Position numbers and translations under genes: made by a program
The notes under the pieces: generated by a model
What the model was told of the DNA's origin: nothing
Databases searched by the model: none
Seen by the model: only the letters and a program-made list of their open reading frames with translations
Part shown: positions 1 to 14,100 of the stretch, piece after piece
How the letters are laid out: each line of letters opens with the position of its first letter
How positions within the stretch are numbered: position 1 is the first letter of the stretch
From: Patiria pectinifera
Taxonomy: Eukaryota > Echinodermata > Asteroidea > Valvatida > Asterinidae
Direction of reading: 5' to 3'
NCBI GenBank assembly: GCA_029964075.1
Contig: CM057141.1
Location: 5,208,001 to 5,272,000, forward strand
DNA length: 64,000 nt

Positions 1-2055
1 TAGTTCATCAAAATGCAGATCAAAACTGTAAAACATGTTCCGTGAAAAGTGCTTTATAACATAAACAGAAAAACAACAAAACAAAGCAACAATGTCTATC
101 AAAATCAAAATGCTGCTGTGTATCAGCGAAATATGTGGCATTTCGTTGGGTATAAAACATTAGATTTCCGATACTAAATTATGAAAACATGAAGATTAAG
201 ATTTAAAATAAATTGGTTGTCACAACGTTCAATGACTTTTCCATGACGTTTGTCATTTTTACAAATTTGCATGACTTTTCCGGGCCTGGAAATTGAAAAT
301 AAACATTCATGACTTTTCGAAGGTTTTTTCAGAACCCTGTACCTTTTTTAACTTTGTTTTTCAAGTTGCTGCCGTCATCTTCCAATATTCCTTTTAATGG
401 GGTTTATGTCCTCTTTTCTGGACAACAAAAACAAAATTCATTGAATTGTTCCACAGTGGTGGACTTTTGGGGGATTGAAAAAGTGTCAACAGCAAAAATT
501 CAAAGAAGGTTGTAATAGAATAAACCAAATAATGCACAACTTCAGCACAAAATAACCTAAGATACTGTCAGTAATGAGGCAAACACAATCCAAAATATTA
601 TACTTCAACTTTTTTATTTTTCCAAGTTTGACATCGGTAAAGATTGTGACCACTCTTTGGTAAACAACTTGCTGAACAAAAGTCTCATTCAAAGAAAATA
701 AATCTGTTTGAAAATTCTCTGGTCAAATAAAAAAAAAAATGAATAAAAAACATCTAAGAGGTTACTGTAGGTTGATCAAATTGCATTAATTCGTCCGAAA
801 TGTCAGCACAGTGCGGACTCAGTCCACTACCCCCTTGGCACAACTACAAAAGCCGACATAAAAAAAATCACTCCCCAATCCGTTCCCCACGAGCTCATTT
901 TGGCCCAATTTCCCAGCAATTTAAGGGTCAGAGCAAGGGTAAATTGAAGACGTTTCCAGGTTAATTGGTCCGAGCAGACAACGTAGATTTATCAGGGGGA
1001 GAGGTTGTTGCTTTATTTTGTCTAGTTACTTTTTATTTTGACGGAGATTTCACTGTTGCATTCACATCTAGGTCGCATTTGTCAGGGAGTTTTGTTTTGT
1101 CCCAAGGGAAACCTGGGAGTTATGATCTTGAATATATAATAATATTTTGACTTTTTAACAATATTTCTCTTGGTCGACAGATGGTTTTTTTGAACTTACA
1201 TTAAAAGCTTTACATCATTATTTTTATGCTTCAGGCCCTCTTTGACACAAAATTTGGGTGAACATTTGAAAAGAATGCATCAGATGTCCAGTGCGACCCT
1301 TTCAGGCTCATACATTACCATAGCAACACAAGGGCCATACTCCAACTTTCCGCCATCTTGGATTTTTATTTGATGGGGGCTGGGGATACAATCAAGAAAG
1401 CAAATCAAACTTAAACTATGAGTGTAGAGTTTTTAATACTATTTATCTTGAATTTCCAAGGGAAATAAGACATAAATTTGAATAATTTACATCCTATATT
1501 AATAGGTCCAATGCTGTCTGATGTCTGTCGTCTGATGTCTATGTGTCACCTTTTTTGTAAAAGGTAGGCCTATACATGTGCAGGCACAAAATATGCCCCA
1601 GTTTCACTGTCCTCTGAAGTCAAGGTTTCAGCAAATTTGTTTCTGTCAGACTTTTAATAGTTAAATATTACAACATTTTCTCTATGAAAACACTCCAAAT
1701 ATGTTTCTTTCAGACTTTCAATAGTTAAATATTACATTATCTCTATGAAAACACTCCGAAACCTATTGCTATTACGCAAAACATAACGTTGATGATAAAA
1801 CATTGCTTCACGAAGTTTTACCACGCCCATTGGGGTCAGTACGCAAATTCAGGTCAACCAGCTAGCAGGATGCCGTGCAAAGTGCGGCATCCTGCTAATA
1901 TATCAAAAAGTACTTCACTGTTATTACTCCTGTTCATCAGGCTTTTAAATCAGTTTGATGTAGCAGTTAAAGATCAGTTGAAAAACAAAATCATAAGAAT
2001 AACTGAAGACATGTGCACATATAAGTCCCTATCCGTGGTGTTGCTCTACTAACAG
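1..2055. other. Spacer, no gene seen
   Basis: AT-rich DNA with only short open frames that resemble no family I recognise. It has a degenerate 'catgacttttcc' repeat near 220-320 that recurs near 44950, and part of the 'cctgttcatcagg' tail of the SINE family described at 44.5 kb (near 1925). It may be the 3' flank of ZFAND1 or the flank of a gene outside the window. Confidence 0.5.
1864..1896. repeat. Perfect 12-bp hairpin
   Basis: The arms AGCAGGATGCCG (1864-1875) and CGGCATCCTGCT (1885-1896) are exact inverted copies around a 9-nt loop. No terminator role is expected in an animal genome. It is probably part of a mobile-element end. Confidence 0.6.
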
Positions 2056-2059
2056 TTAA

Positions 2060-2567
2060 AGGTAGAGTACTTTAATCATTTGTGTGGTTTTTTTTCTTTT
2101 GAAGCAACAAAAGTGCTCACGATCTAAAGAAGGGTGTTGAACAACTGACCCGATCAAGTTTTGGCTCAGTGCATGCTGTACATATTCCGAGAAAACAATA
2201 TTCTTGTATCTCAATTTCAATTCAAAGATGCAGAGCCATGTTTTGAATTGCTCCTGAAATCAGCCTCCGGGACACGTTCTCATTCAGCCGATTGCAGTTA
2301 CGCGATTATAGCAACCGCGCGTGCGTCATGTCAATGTTTGCCCACACCCAACCACGGCTTCGCCGAATTAAAAACGCCCTACGAACGGGAACTTCCAAAA
2401 ATGCTTCTTTAGACACATCTTTGGAAATGACCTTTAATTGTTTTATTCAAAATGACAGCATGCAAGAAAGACTAATTTTAAAGGGAGTTTAGTGCCATCA
2501 CTATCTTTAAACCATCACTATCTTTGTCAGTTACTTTTTGGATAGCTACAAATGATGTTCTCTACCT
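2060..2567. mobile_element. TTAA-flanked MITE, family T3
   Basis: A 508-bp non-coding segment is bounded by TTAA at 2056-2059 and 2568-2571. It has inverted ends beginning AGGTAGAG(T/A)AC (left) and ending in the complement, GTTCTCTACCT. The TTAA target plus short inverted ends is the signature of piggyBac-type non-autonomous elements, so family assignment is inference. The inside codes for nothing I recognise. Confidence 0.55.
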
Positions 2568-2862
2568 TTAAAGTCATTTACATGTACAATGGGTAACATT
2601 GTCCACCAGTCCTTAGTACTTACAGCATAAAAAATATTGTGCTCCACCAAAAAGAAAAAATAAACAAGTTGTCCGGACCTGGCACAAAAACACGGGACTT
2701 GTATTTCACTGGGGAAAAAAATTTGGCGTCATTAGGCAAATCGTGCTGTTTTCACCTGCCTAAATGGAGTAACGTCGGGCCCCAAGGGAACGCTGTAACT
2801 TGGTATTTAAACCCTTCATCTATCCATCAGGCACACCTTAGCAAGGAAGCCAGATCCTAAAC

Positions 2863-2886
2863 CACCCCCCCCCCCCCCCCCCCCTC
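2863..2886. repeat. Poly-C tract
   Basis: A run of about 20 C residues. Similar C- or G-runs occur near 3084, 4914, 4980, 26470 and 26580. Their lengths in an assembly are often unreliable. Confidence 0.8.
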
Positions 2887-3800
2887 GCCCACAAGCCTTC
2901 CTTCCGTTTCCCTGGCCGGGCAAAGCGAGTCATCTGCCCGTATCAATTACATCACTTTTTTAACGTCCCGCATATGAAAATGGCCGGACCAATAGTAAGC
3001 AGCTGCTGGAGCGAAGTTCTGATCCTAACATTTTCAGGCAGAAATACAGATGATTAAGATTTAAGATTAGGGATACGTTCGGTCCCCCCCCCTCCCCCCT
3101 CCCCCGCAACCATCTCCTCTCCGTTCCTCCACGATGTTTCGCAACATGTGTATGACTCATCGACATGAGCCCGTGTTCTCCCTGAAGTGAAAATTCAACA
3201 GGGCAGGTAAAAGCCTACATTACAAGTGCCAAAGAAGAGACTTCAAAACGGGAGCTCTTACAAAAAAAAAAGAACATCCTCTGTAATGTTTAAATACAAA
3301 TTACAAAGAATACCCTCTGTGTTTTTTAGGTTACACTCTAATGTCTTGCATTTCTGCCGCACAAGATTTAGAGGAAAACCATCATTTAACTCAATAAGCA
3401 GCTTGGCAAGGGCCCCAGGAATCATAGAAAACATCCATCATCAATAATTAAAAAATGAACATAACTAAAAGGGATCACCACAACTTTTACAAATGCTTCA
3501 AATGAACAACTTGTGAAGTCAAATAAGGTTCTCCGTTTATCACAATGTTCAATGCAGGATTCTACAAACTGACTCTACAAAGAAAACTAGAAAGGCAGAT
3601 TAGAGCCCAATTAGACGGAGCTATTTATGTCATTGTTATTAGTATTATTTTATTTAGCCAATAAAAACAATACGAGGCTAGCAAGCACTAATAAAATGCA
3701 AACCTCTGCCAAGGCTGAACAATTCCCCGCCATATTGTCAGTACACCCAAAAGAAATACTCGCATATCCATTGGACTTTCATATTTTATGGCACATTTAA

Positions 3801-4318
3801 AGGGAATGTACTAAATTTGCTTTTGCTCCAATTTTCAGAAATAAATGGATTTGGAGGATTAGTATGTTATAGCAAATATTGTTACACTGACTTTTTTCAC
3901 GTTTTGGGTTCGTAGATGCTGGAAAACCACGAAAACCAATCATATTCTTGTAGTCTGGTTCCCTGACCCCACTTAAGATGAAACGGAGCAATTTATGGAC
4001 TTTGGGGAATTGTACGATCAGAGAATCAGTCTAGCAGGCTTGTAGTCTTCACAGTCGTGTTATCAATTGCAAAGAAAATGCAGACGAACTACTTATGAAA
4101 AACTAAGAGCACTTTTTGAAAAAAAGCTAGTTTTCTCCAACGCTGGTCGGCTGACCAGCGTTGGAAAAATACAGTTTTTCTTGAAATGGCAGCACACCAG
4201 GAGCCACAATTTTACAGGATGCATTAGACTGTCATTCCCTAACAATCAAGTAAGATATTTCGTGATAATTTGATCATTTCATTTTTTTTTTGATGTTTGC
4301 AAATGTTGTATCTTCCCT
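3801..4318. mobile_element. TTAA-flanked MITE, family T1, copy 1
   Basis: A 518-bp element between TTAA at 3797-3800 and TTAA at 4319-4322, with inverted ends AGGGAATGTAC / TATCTTCCCT. It carries an internal near-palindrome around 4139-4164 (CCAACGCTGGTCGG / CTGACCAGCGTTGG). A second full copy lies inverted at 12018-12555 and a half copy at 20936-21129; all share the internal palindrome and the motif 'gatgtttgcaaatgttgtat'. No open frame of note. A piggyBac-like origin is inferred from the TTAA target. Confidence 0.65.
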
Positions 4319-4822
4319 TTAAAATGTCATTAGGATTGCTCATATTCTGAATTATCGAAAGATAGCAATGTTGGCCGCTTTATATCGCTCTTTAAGACAG
4401 TGTTAGTTATTTGATAAAACAAATCCTTAAACTCAAAGATTTTGTAGTCTACATGTATATTCATATGTCGGTCTACCACTCCACTCCCCCATTTTATAAA
4501 ATGGTCTGGTCGATTGACCTGTGTGGTTAGATTCGGTGGGTGATAAGGCATACAGGGTCATCGGGTCAGTGCACGCACACGAAGCTGCTCAGTTGTACAC
4601 AGAGGTACGTTTATGACCTCTACACATAGCATATTCGCACATACAAAATGGTGAAGAATCCTTAAAAATAATCCTGCATCCAGACCCAGACCACTTCCAA
4701 AATCTAATCGATTAGTACTTGTACCAAGGACCACCCCTAAAACAAATTCATGAAAATGCGTCCATAACTTTTTGAGTTATCCTGTTCACAGACAAACCAA
4801 TCCAAACCAACCGGCTAACCAA

Positions 4823-4849
4823 CCAACCAACCAACCAACAAACAAACCA
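4823..4849. repeat. (AACC)n microsatellite
   Basis: An irregular short run of the CCAA/AACC tetranucleotide in the 3' flank of ZFAND1. Confidence 0.7.
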
Positions 4850-5150
4850 ACGCCAATTAAAACTTGGTGGAGGTTAACAAGAAATTATACATGAAATAGT
4901 ATCTGCCAAGTGAGGGGGGGGGGGGGTAGGCATGTGCTGTGCTTGTCTGCATGATTTTCCTATTTTTGCTGCCCTAAGGGGGGGGGGGGGGGTTAACCCC
5001 CCTATCCCAAAGATACACTACTGAAGTGAGTTTTAACGATTTAAACTTAATACGTTTCAGAATTGCTTTAAGTTTTAACACATACATGAAACTTACCTTT
5101 TTGGGGGGTGTCGGGCATCAGTTTTGAAGTGAGCTGATGCAGTTTCTCTG

Positions 5151-8100
5151 TTATAAATACTCGTCTACATTTTCCAAGGCGGTGCAGGCATCGTCAACGT
5201 ACTCCAGGACGAGGCAACCTCCATTGTACAGGGGTGTCTCCCCCTCCAAGAGGGTGCTGAGCCTGCTTTCCATAGGCAGAACATCCCCGGTTTCCGGATG
5301 GAACAGTCTTAATTTCTACACATGAACAAAAACAAAAATTGTATACAATTAAACCCAGATTCAAATAAAATGTCTTTTGTTTTTGGAACAAATGCATTGT
5401 TTTGCATCAGTTTCACAATAAAAAATGTATTTATTTATTTTAATAAAAAGTATCAGGTGAGTTAAACTGGATTATAAAATTTACTTAGATTACAAAAAGT
5501 TGAGAATTCCAAAACAGCTACGAAAATAAATTCCAGAGTACAATTTTGTAATCAAATTGTGTTACAAAAAACATCAGTGGTTTAATGACAAATTTAAACA
5601 AAGTTTGTGAAAACAATTCAATCTTTTTAAAAATAATTTTCCCTAATGAGTTGTTCAAATTCTCTGGACCGTATTCTCTGTACACTAACCATGCAAGAAC
5701 AAGAGAGGGCACTTTCTGACCTCTTTTGAGAGCCCAGTGGACAGGACACAACACATGTGCTTCCCGGTTCGCACGTTACAGCATGTAGTACGCATTAGGC
5801 CAAACAAGATAAATGGTGTGTTTACGATAACGGCCTGAAAAAAATCCAGGTAGGTAGGTAGGGAAATAATTTTATTTTGTAATTTTTTTTTTCATTTCAG
5901 TTCTGCATGCCCATGCGTGTTCTTTCGCAAAAAATTGTATAAAACCACTATTAAAGCATTGAAGATATTCAATCGATACATTTCAATCCAAATTAATTTG
6001 TTTCGTCGGCCAGGGTTCTCCCCAGGATTTTTTCAAACATGTGGGGGAAGATTTGCTGTGATTCAACAACCCGAAAATGTTTGAACTTTAGAAGCTCTCT
6101 GGTGCATTTTAGAGCAAATCTGGGGGTCTTTATCTTAGGATTTGTCCTTGAAATTCAGAGGAGATCTTGTAGGTTATTAATATTTTTGTAATTAAAGAAA
6201 AAAAATCAAAATTGTTAACTTAAAAAAAATTAACATTTCACAACCTGTGTTTCATTGCTTCCTAACTAGAAAGTATGCATCACATTTACATGTAAGTTTT
6301 AAATTAAGAAATTAAGGTGGAGAAAAAAACAACGTTTGCTTCCGATTACATGCCTTTCAAAATAGCGTCAGTAGGTCGAAAAATTATTTGGCCAATTTTT
6401 TGGGGTGCTGATTAATGGAGCATCATTGGTACTAATCATAGAGCAAGGAATCATGTTTATTTTGTGCCTGGATTATTTTCATTTGCGCCACAAAAATTAT
6501 CAAGACTGGCTATCAGAAGTGATTAAAACTTGCCTCACCTAATTAAAAATATATTTGAAGTCGGTGATTCCACTTTATACTTAACATACATCACGGCCGC
6601 TGGCACCACCAACATTCCGCCTGGCTGGCCGAACATCGCGCCGTGCTCACGGCCCACGTGGCCGAAAATCTTGCACTACTGCAGAAACACGCTACGATGT
6701 TTCGCCACAAGTTCGAGCTTTGCAATCTCGTCATTTTAATGGAAAACACATACACAGAAAGTAAAGATCACGTTCTGTGAATTAATTCGCAGAAATTCTC
6801 TTTCTCCAGCGATGTTTGTTTGGTAATATTTTTTACGATCCAACTTCGGCCCACTACATCATCATGCTGTATGATGCGAAGTATGGACCGGAGAGAGGCA
6901 GTAGTCACTGGTTCCGTCCTTCATCATAGCATTGATTCCGTTAGCTGGCGAAGGGAACCAGTGCACTATGCTGTATGTTAGCTGGGTGCTGCTGATGGGT
7001 CGATGTGTGCATTTTGATCACACATGCATCGGAAAAACAGGATTTTGGTCAAGATTTTGAAATAATGGCGTATGTAACGATCAAATTGTGCATTTTAATG
7101 ACGTGTATGATAATTATATTGTGCGTATCAGGGGCTTTTTAAAAAATGTGATCGGCATTTTTTTGTCGGCGTATCGGGCCGGCCGCAATTCCAGCGTATC
7201 AGGCAGATACGCAGTACGCACGTTTGTATGTGAGGAGAACCATGCCGTCCGTCGGCCAGCCAGGCGTACTCCGATGCGTTTGTGCAAAAATAATCGTACT
7301 TTGTAGTTTGAGAGTTCAAGTTTTGAGATCGTTGCGATTTTCGCACGTTTAACACAGGTATGTTTGTGTCAAATCATGGTCAGATTCAAGTGTGGAAAAT
7401 GTTTTTTTGTTCGTGGCAAATAATTCAAAGTACTTGAAATGTTTGAAATTTGTCAATTATCAACCTTCAAAATGGCAATAAAAAGTTTGAGGTCGGCAAT
7501 TTGGCCGAAAAAAATCCAGGTCGGTCGGGTTACCGTAAACACACCATTTTTTTTGTTCGGCCTTACTATAATTTTATCCTGAATGTGCACAAAGCCATAG
7601 CGTCTTCGCGTGAGCGTCAGGCGGCATCAGCAATGCATTCGAATGTCTCTCCCAGTGGTCTCCCCTAACTCTCCCCTTCTTACCATTGAGGGGGTACTTG
7701 TGCATGGAGCCCTTAGGGGTGCAGACCTGTAAATCAGCCCAAAATTAACTACGCCGGCCAAATCACGATTTCCATGCCCTTAAATTCTCAGGTATTAGAG
7801 CATTTTGAGGGCCGTGAACTTGAGGATTTGTCAAAAAAGGAAGGTTGGAAGCCGTGCAGAGGACTGCGAGTTCGTATTTCTGTGGAATTTGGATGTAATT
7901 AGGCCCTGAAATGGCTCTATTTTGCAATGGAGCATAGGCGTCCATTTCCAAAATGGCGATGGGCTTGAGGACTGCTTTTAGGGGTGATCATCTTTGAACG
8001 GAACTTTCTCCCAAAAGTCATTAGTTGAATGACCCAAGAAAAAATTGAAAGGAAAATGAAAGATGATGAAATAAGCTTTAATTTGATGCGTGTCTCAAAC

Positions 8101-11100
8101 ACCTTGGAGAGTCGTGAGTATTTTTAATAAATTTGGGAAGTGGGCGTTATTACCACTGAGGTCTATGGCAGTCTATTTACTGGTCTGGAACCTTAAAGAA
8201 AAGTTGTGCAAAAAAAAATTAACCGGCCTTAAGACAGAGAATAAAAATTCTTCAGAACTAAGCCTACCTTGGCTGTTGCAACGTTATTATCGTTCCTGAG
8301 TTTGGCGATGGAGGCAACTTTATCCACAGCCCTCCCTACACTCCATACAGAGGAAAAGAAGATGGCTTGGCTCTTGAGGCCCTGGTCCTGGCCGCGGGGA
8401 AGGACAACTCGGAAGTACAGTCGCTCCGTCTGCAAGCAAAATGGAAATCTTTTTGCTTTTGCACGTTTCAGAGCACTCCAGGTCCAAGTCTGGGTCCCTC
8501 TTAACTTTTACTTTGTAACCGTGACATCACAGATGACGGGGCTAATACAAACTACAAGACTACAGAGAGGAACAAGTGCAATACCTGTGGGATAGCTTTG
8601 TCTCCTAGCGCGTTCATCTTCAATTTCATCAACGCCACTTTAGCCGCCGTCTTCTGAGACTTTGCCCCAATCTTTCTCTTAGTGGCTGCGGATTCCTTGG
8701 CTTTGTAAGTCTCTGTAACATCACAAGTCAACAAAATTGTTGATCATCAGCTGTTTTTCCCTGATGTCGAATTCGCTTTGCATTTGTGTCAAGTATGACT
8801 TTGACATAAAATCAAAACAGAGAGCATGAACAGCACACAGGATTGTAAACATTTCAAAAGTTTATTAGCTTATTATGGAATCAGAAACAACAATCTACCT
8901 TGGATTTTCTCCACCAGTTCGGCTGTCTTGGCCATTCTTGGTGCCGTCTCTTCCAGCTTGGTACAGTCATGATCCTGTTGGTGGCGATGGCTAAAATAAT
9001 TCCAGCACAAAAAAAATTGTGAGTAGAGGGGACACTTGCATTCAGAAAAAAAACTTAGTGGACAGATGTAAGTGTGGGTGAAGTGGCTTGCCCAAGGACA
9101 TAACACATAGTCAGCGGCTGGATTCGAACCCCTGACCCTCTGATCATGAGTCACGAACTCTAACTACTAGGCCCTCTCCCCCCAGGATTGCCTACACAGG
9201 AACATTACCCTTCGCTCGCTGCACTACCACAGACTTTTACATAATTAACCCTTAATCCCTAGGCATTTTTGATAGGACGTAACCTCAATCCCGCAAAATT
9301 CTCCAACTGCCTCCATGTAAAAATTGCATACAGCCTCAATCCTGCAAAATCCTCCGTTATTTCTTAAATGTGGTCCTTGGAGGGGTGACCACTGCCTCAG
9401 CCTCAATCCTGCTAAATCCTCCAGCAATCACTGTCAATATGTTGAGGCAGTGCCAGTGGCATCCTGGAGGATTTCAAGTATAATATAGGCCTAAAATGTA
9501 TGCATGGCTGAGCATAAACAACACAAGGTCCGGCTTAAGACCTTGAGAAAGTGCATCCTCCAAAATCAGCAACACACTGTTGCCATATAGCCTCACTCTT
9601 GAAAAATCTTCCATTTTGCAAAGAGGATTTTGGAAGATTTGGGAAGGTTAGGGTTTAATTAACACAACATGGAATTTCTGCCCAAAAGGTTTGTACCAGA
9701 GAAGGTATAGCATCTTTGACAGCGGGAAATAATTCACCTGAGACAGTAGTTGTTGCCACAATGCTGACAGCTCACAGGAATCAGTTCCCTGTCCTGACAC
9801 TCAGGAAAACTGCATCCATAGCTGGTGGGCGCGTCCAAGTCTTTGTGGTCGTGGGTTATGTTGGCCTGTGAAATTATCATGCAACATTTGATCATTCATA
9901 AAACATAGTTAATAATTTGAAGTTGAACAAAGAAATTGACTGGAGCAGGGTTTGAACCTGCGATGTCTGGATTGCCGTTCCGGTGCTCTACCAACTGAGC
10001 TATCCAGCCTAATGTTGGCAGTTCCCCATTTTGGCAGTGTCTTTGTTCAAGGGGTGCTAGTCAGAAGCCATAAACCCTTTATATGCAAATAATTAAAAAC
10101 AATCAACCTTTTTAATCACTACTTTCAGGATTCGACCTTAATTTTTTTTTTTTTCACAAGCCAACCGGGCTAATAAAACAGACACTTAACTAGCCCGTGG
10201 GCATGTTCACTAGTCCGCATTTTTTTCTTTTATAGAGTGTCTCATAAACAACGTGCATACATGTAAAACGTGTATCCTGAGGCAATCTTGTCAGTGTTTT
10301 TGCAATAATTTAACCCAAACAGTTAATAAAATTAGACACAAATTGATATAGGTTTGCTTTTCTAATTTTAATGATTTATTTCTTCTTGTCCTCTCATCTC
10401 TGCCATAGTCGAATAATTGTTGACTCGCCAGCCGGGCTACTTAAGGAATAGTGTGACTAGCCCGCCGCTGTTTTGACTAGCATTTGGCTAAAGTCGAACC
10501 CTGATACTGTATGATGGCATTTTGCACTGGAAAGATGTACATTAAATAATATATCATATTGAAATCACAAATATATAAGGCCCTGACGTTTCAATGCCAT
10601 AGCTGGGATTTCTTAAGTTCATTGAGTAAGAACAAAAATTTTTTCAAGTTTTATATTTCAGTTGTCAGTAAGCAGTTTGCTGCACATTTTCATTTCTTGC
10701 GATCAAATTCATTTAGGGGTTTGTAAATTGGTACTTTAAAAAGTTGCAAACAAAACTTATTTTGGTAAAAGGCTTAACATTTTAACGCATGCAAAGCTTG
10801 CTGGGAATCACAACGCTTTTAAAGATTTAATTTAAAAACAAAAAGAGATTTAAGATCAATTAACAAATTGATTTATCCATTTCAAATTTAAATTTGATAT
10901 AAAAAGAACAGTTTTAAGTTTGTTCCTCCCTTTATTACCTGTGAACAGCAATGGGCGTCAAAACTTCGGTGATCCAAGCTGCAAAAGAGTACATGAAATG
11001 TCACTGTCAACAAAAAAATTTAAATTATCAAAATCTAAAAGATGAAGGAATTACTTCTTTTTATTCCAACAATTACAATAAAATTATTTGCATTTTCACT

Positions 11101-14100
11101 CTGGGGAATGTATTAAAATGAGATGTTGCATGAATTTTATCCAAGAAAAACAATTCAATCAAAGTTTAACCCTAACCGCCCTGAATCCTTCAAAATCCTC
11201 TTTGCCAAAGTGGAGGAATTTGGAGGATTGAGGTTACATGGCAAAAGTGCATTACTGATTTCATAGGTTGCACTTTTTCAAGGTCTTGGGCAGGACCTTG
11301 TGTTGTTTTTGCTCAGCCATGCATACATATAGGCCTGGATTATGCTTGAAATCCTCCGTACTGCTCCAGGATGTCACTGGCCAAGCCTCAACATATTGAC
11401 AGTCACTGCTGCAGGATTTTGCAGGATTCAGGCGGTGGTCACCCCTCCATGGACCATATTCAAGAAATAATGGAGGAATTTGCAGGATTGAGGATATATG
11501 TGCTATTTTTTTTTTCGTGAGGCCAATTGGAGGATTTTGCAGGATTGAGGCTACATCCTAGCAAAAAGGCCTAGGGAGTTAGGGTTAAAGATAATGTAAC
11601 CATATAACAAGCGGATATGTTCTCTGTGCATTGGTGTTTGTAGCAGTCAAAGACACAGGAAAAACTACTGGTAAAAATGTTCTCAAATAGTTCAACATAA
11701 TTTGGCAATCTTACCAAAATATCCCTGAACATCCATTGCACTGAAACGGCAAGAAATCTGTAGAGGAAATCGAAAGTGATAATGAGAAATTAAACAAGTT
11801 ACAACAAATCTTAGGACTTGAGGAGTTCCAGCTCTGAGATTGATTCTATCTAAAGACACCTCCTCAGAAAATTTTACTTTATACATCTTCAAAAAGCCTT
11901 TGCCAGTGGCAGTGTATTATGTCTAAACTCTTCCATATAACCATCAGAAATGCACATTATGCAGCAGATAAGATGACCCTCAAAATCACTCCTGTGTTTA
12001 ATTTTTGGAGGGCTTAAAGGGAAAATACAACATTTGCAAACATCTAAAAATAAAACTACCAAGTTTTACGAAATACCTTACAAGGATGTTGGTAAATGAA
12101 AGTCTAAAGCACCTGGTGTGAAGTCATTTTCAAGAAAATGGTATTTTTGTATACATTTCCAACGGTGGTCGGCCGACCACCGTTGGAAAAACCTAACTAT
12201 TTTTCAACAACTGCTCAAACGTCAACTTCAACTACTGCTCCATATTTACCATTGTTTTTTTTCAGTCCAAATGTTGTTTGCTTTTGGTTACATGTTCATG
12301 AACGGGTGCAGGCCAGCTAGACTGGTTCCCTTACCTTACAATTTTCAGGCATCTATAAATTGATCCATTTTATTTTTACTGGAGTCAGGGAACCAGACTA
12401 CTTGAACATTTTTGTTTTTCTTGGTTTTTCCAGCATTTTCGAACAGAAAACTTCAAACATATGTCAGTTGAACAATATTTGATATGTTACACTAACCCCT
12501 CATATAATTGTTCATTTCTGAAAATTACAGCAAAAGCCAATGATGTACATTCCCTTTAACACTAATAATCTTTTCTTTTTTTTAATTGCTGATTTTGGCA
12601 AATGGTGCACAAAATGGGGGGTTCTCGGTCGGTAGGTGTTTTCAGTAGCGCTACTGAACCCTACACAACTAGTATCCTGTCACAACCTAAAATACGCACA
12701 CCACTGAATAATCTGTGAACCACTAGCCCACTGTGTAAATCATTCTCCATAGAACTTTGTACAAAATATGTATAAAAAAGCTGCTCTTTGAAGGGTAGTT
12801 GAAATCACTACTCACTACTCCATAGACAAGTCACTACACAAGTCCTGCCGTGTAGGACGTTTTTAGTTTGTACACAGTTCTATGGAGTAGTGATTTTCCT
12901 GCCGTGTAGGACTTGTGTAGTGACTTTTTGTACACGTGTCTATGGAGTAGTGAGTAGTGATTTCATCTCCCCTCCAAAGAAGCTTTTTTAGTTTGTACAC
13001 AGTTCTATGGAGTAGTGATTTTCCTGGCGTGTAGGACTTGTGTAGTGACTTTTTGTACACGTGTCTATGGAGTAGTGAGTAGTGATTTCATCTCCCCTCC
13101 AAAGAAGCTTTTTTGGTTTGTACACAGTTCTATGGAGTAGTGATTTTCCTGGCCTGTAGGACTTGTGTAGTGACTTTTTAAACACGTGTCTATGGAGTAG
13201 TGAGTAGTGATTTCATCTCCCCTCCAAAGAAGCTTTTTTAGTTTGTACACAGTTCTATGGAGTAGTGATTTTCCTGCCGTGTAGGACTTGTGTAGTGATT
13301 TTTTGTACACGTGTCTATGGAGTAGTGATTTCATCTCCCCTCCAAAGAAGCTTTTTTTTAGTTTGTACACAGTTCTATGGAGTAGTGATTTTTTCTTATT
13401 GTACAAAGTTCTATGGAGACTGATTTTCCTGCTGTGTTGCACTTTGTTTGCATGGATCAAAGAGCATGGATCACCTCGCCCCTCCCGTTTTGTACATAGT
13501 TCTATTGCGTAGTGATATACTCATGGTGTCGGGAACAGAGAGCGTATCGTTGGAAATGTACGAGTAGTGCTTGTAGCGCTACTCAACACATGTGGCGAAA
13601 TGTTTCATCCCATATCTTGCATGGTATCGATTTTGGAGGATTTTGTAATGACTGACAGGTAGAATGCAATGACAGCAGAGACAAAAACATGTAGTATGAA
13701 AAAGATAGCAGGTACAACCATGCACCATGAATGCACAAAACCGCATTGATTTGCATCATGCACAAAATCACACTGATTTGCATGGCATCAACTGCAAAAC
13801 AGAAACAAGAAAATCATTATTTTCTGCCAAACGATCGATACTGTTCAACATTACAAAAATAGGGTCAATATCAATAGTGATCCTACAGAGGTGTGAGTGA
13901 CCACTGATAAAAAGAACTGAAAACACCTCGAAATGGTGCCAAAAAGCTGATAATCTTTTGTACACAGCAAGTGAGGGAAAAAGCTGAAAGACAAAACAAA
14001 AAAAGCTGAAATCAACTCAAGGTCGCAGAAGGCATTTGGTATGATAAAATCACAAGATTGAAGATGGGCCACAAGTACGACAAGTACTTGTCCGACTTGG

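Noticed and set aside
9938-10009. Functional alanine tRNA gene
   Set aside because: C at position 33, a stem mismatch and inverted-repeat flanks point to a repeat-derived tRNA.
12840-13430. CRISPR-like direct repeats
   Set aside because: Units are fully repeated with no unique spacers, in an animal intron.
13065-13460. 131-codon open frame on the minus strand
   Set aside because: Lies wholly within the 125-bp minisatellite; an artefact of repeated stop-free units.
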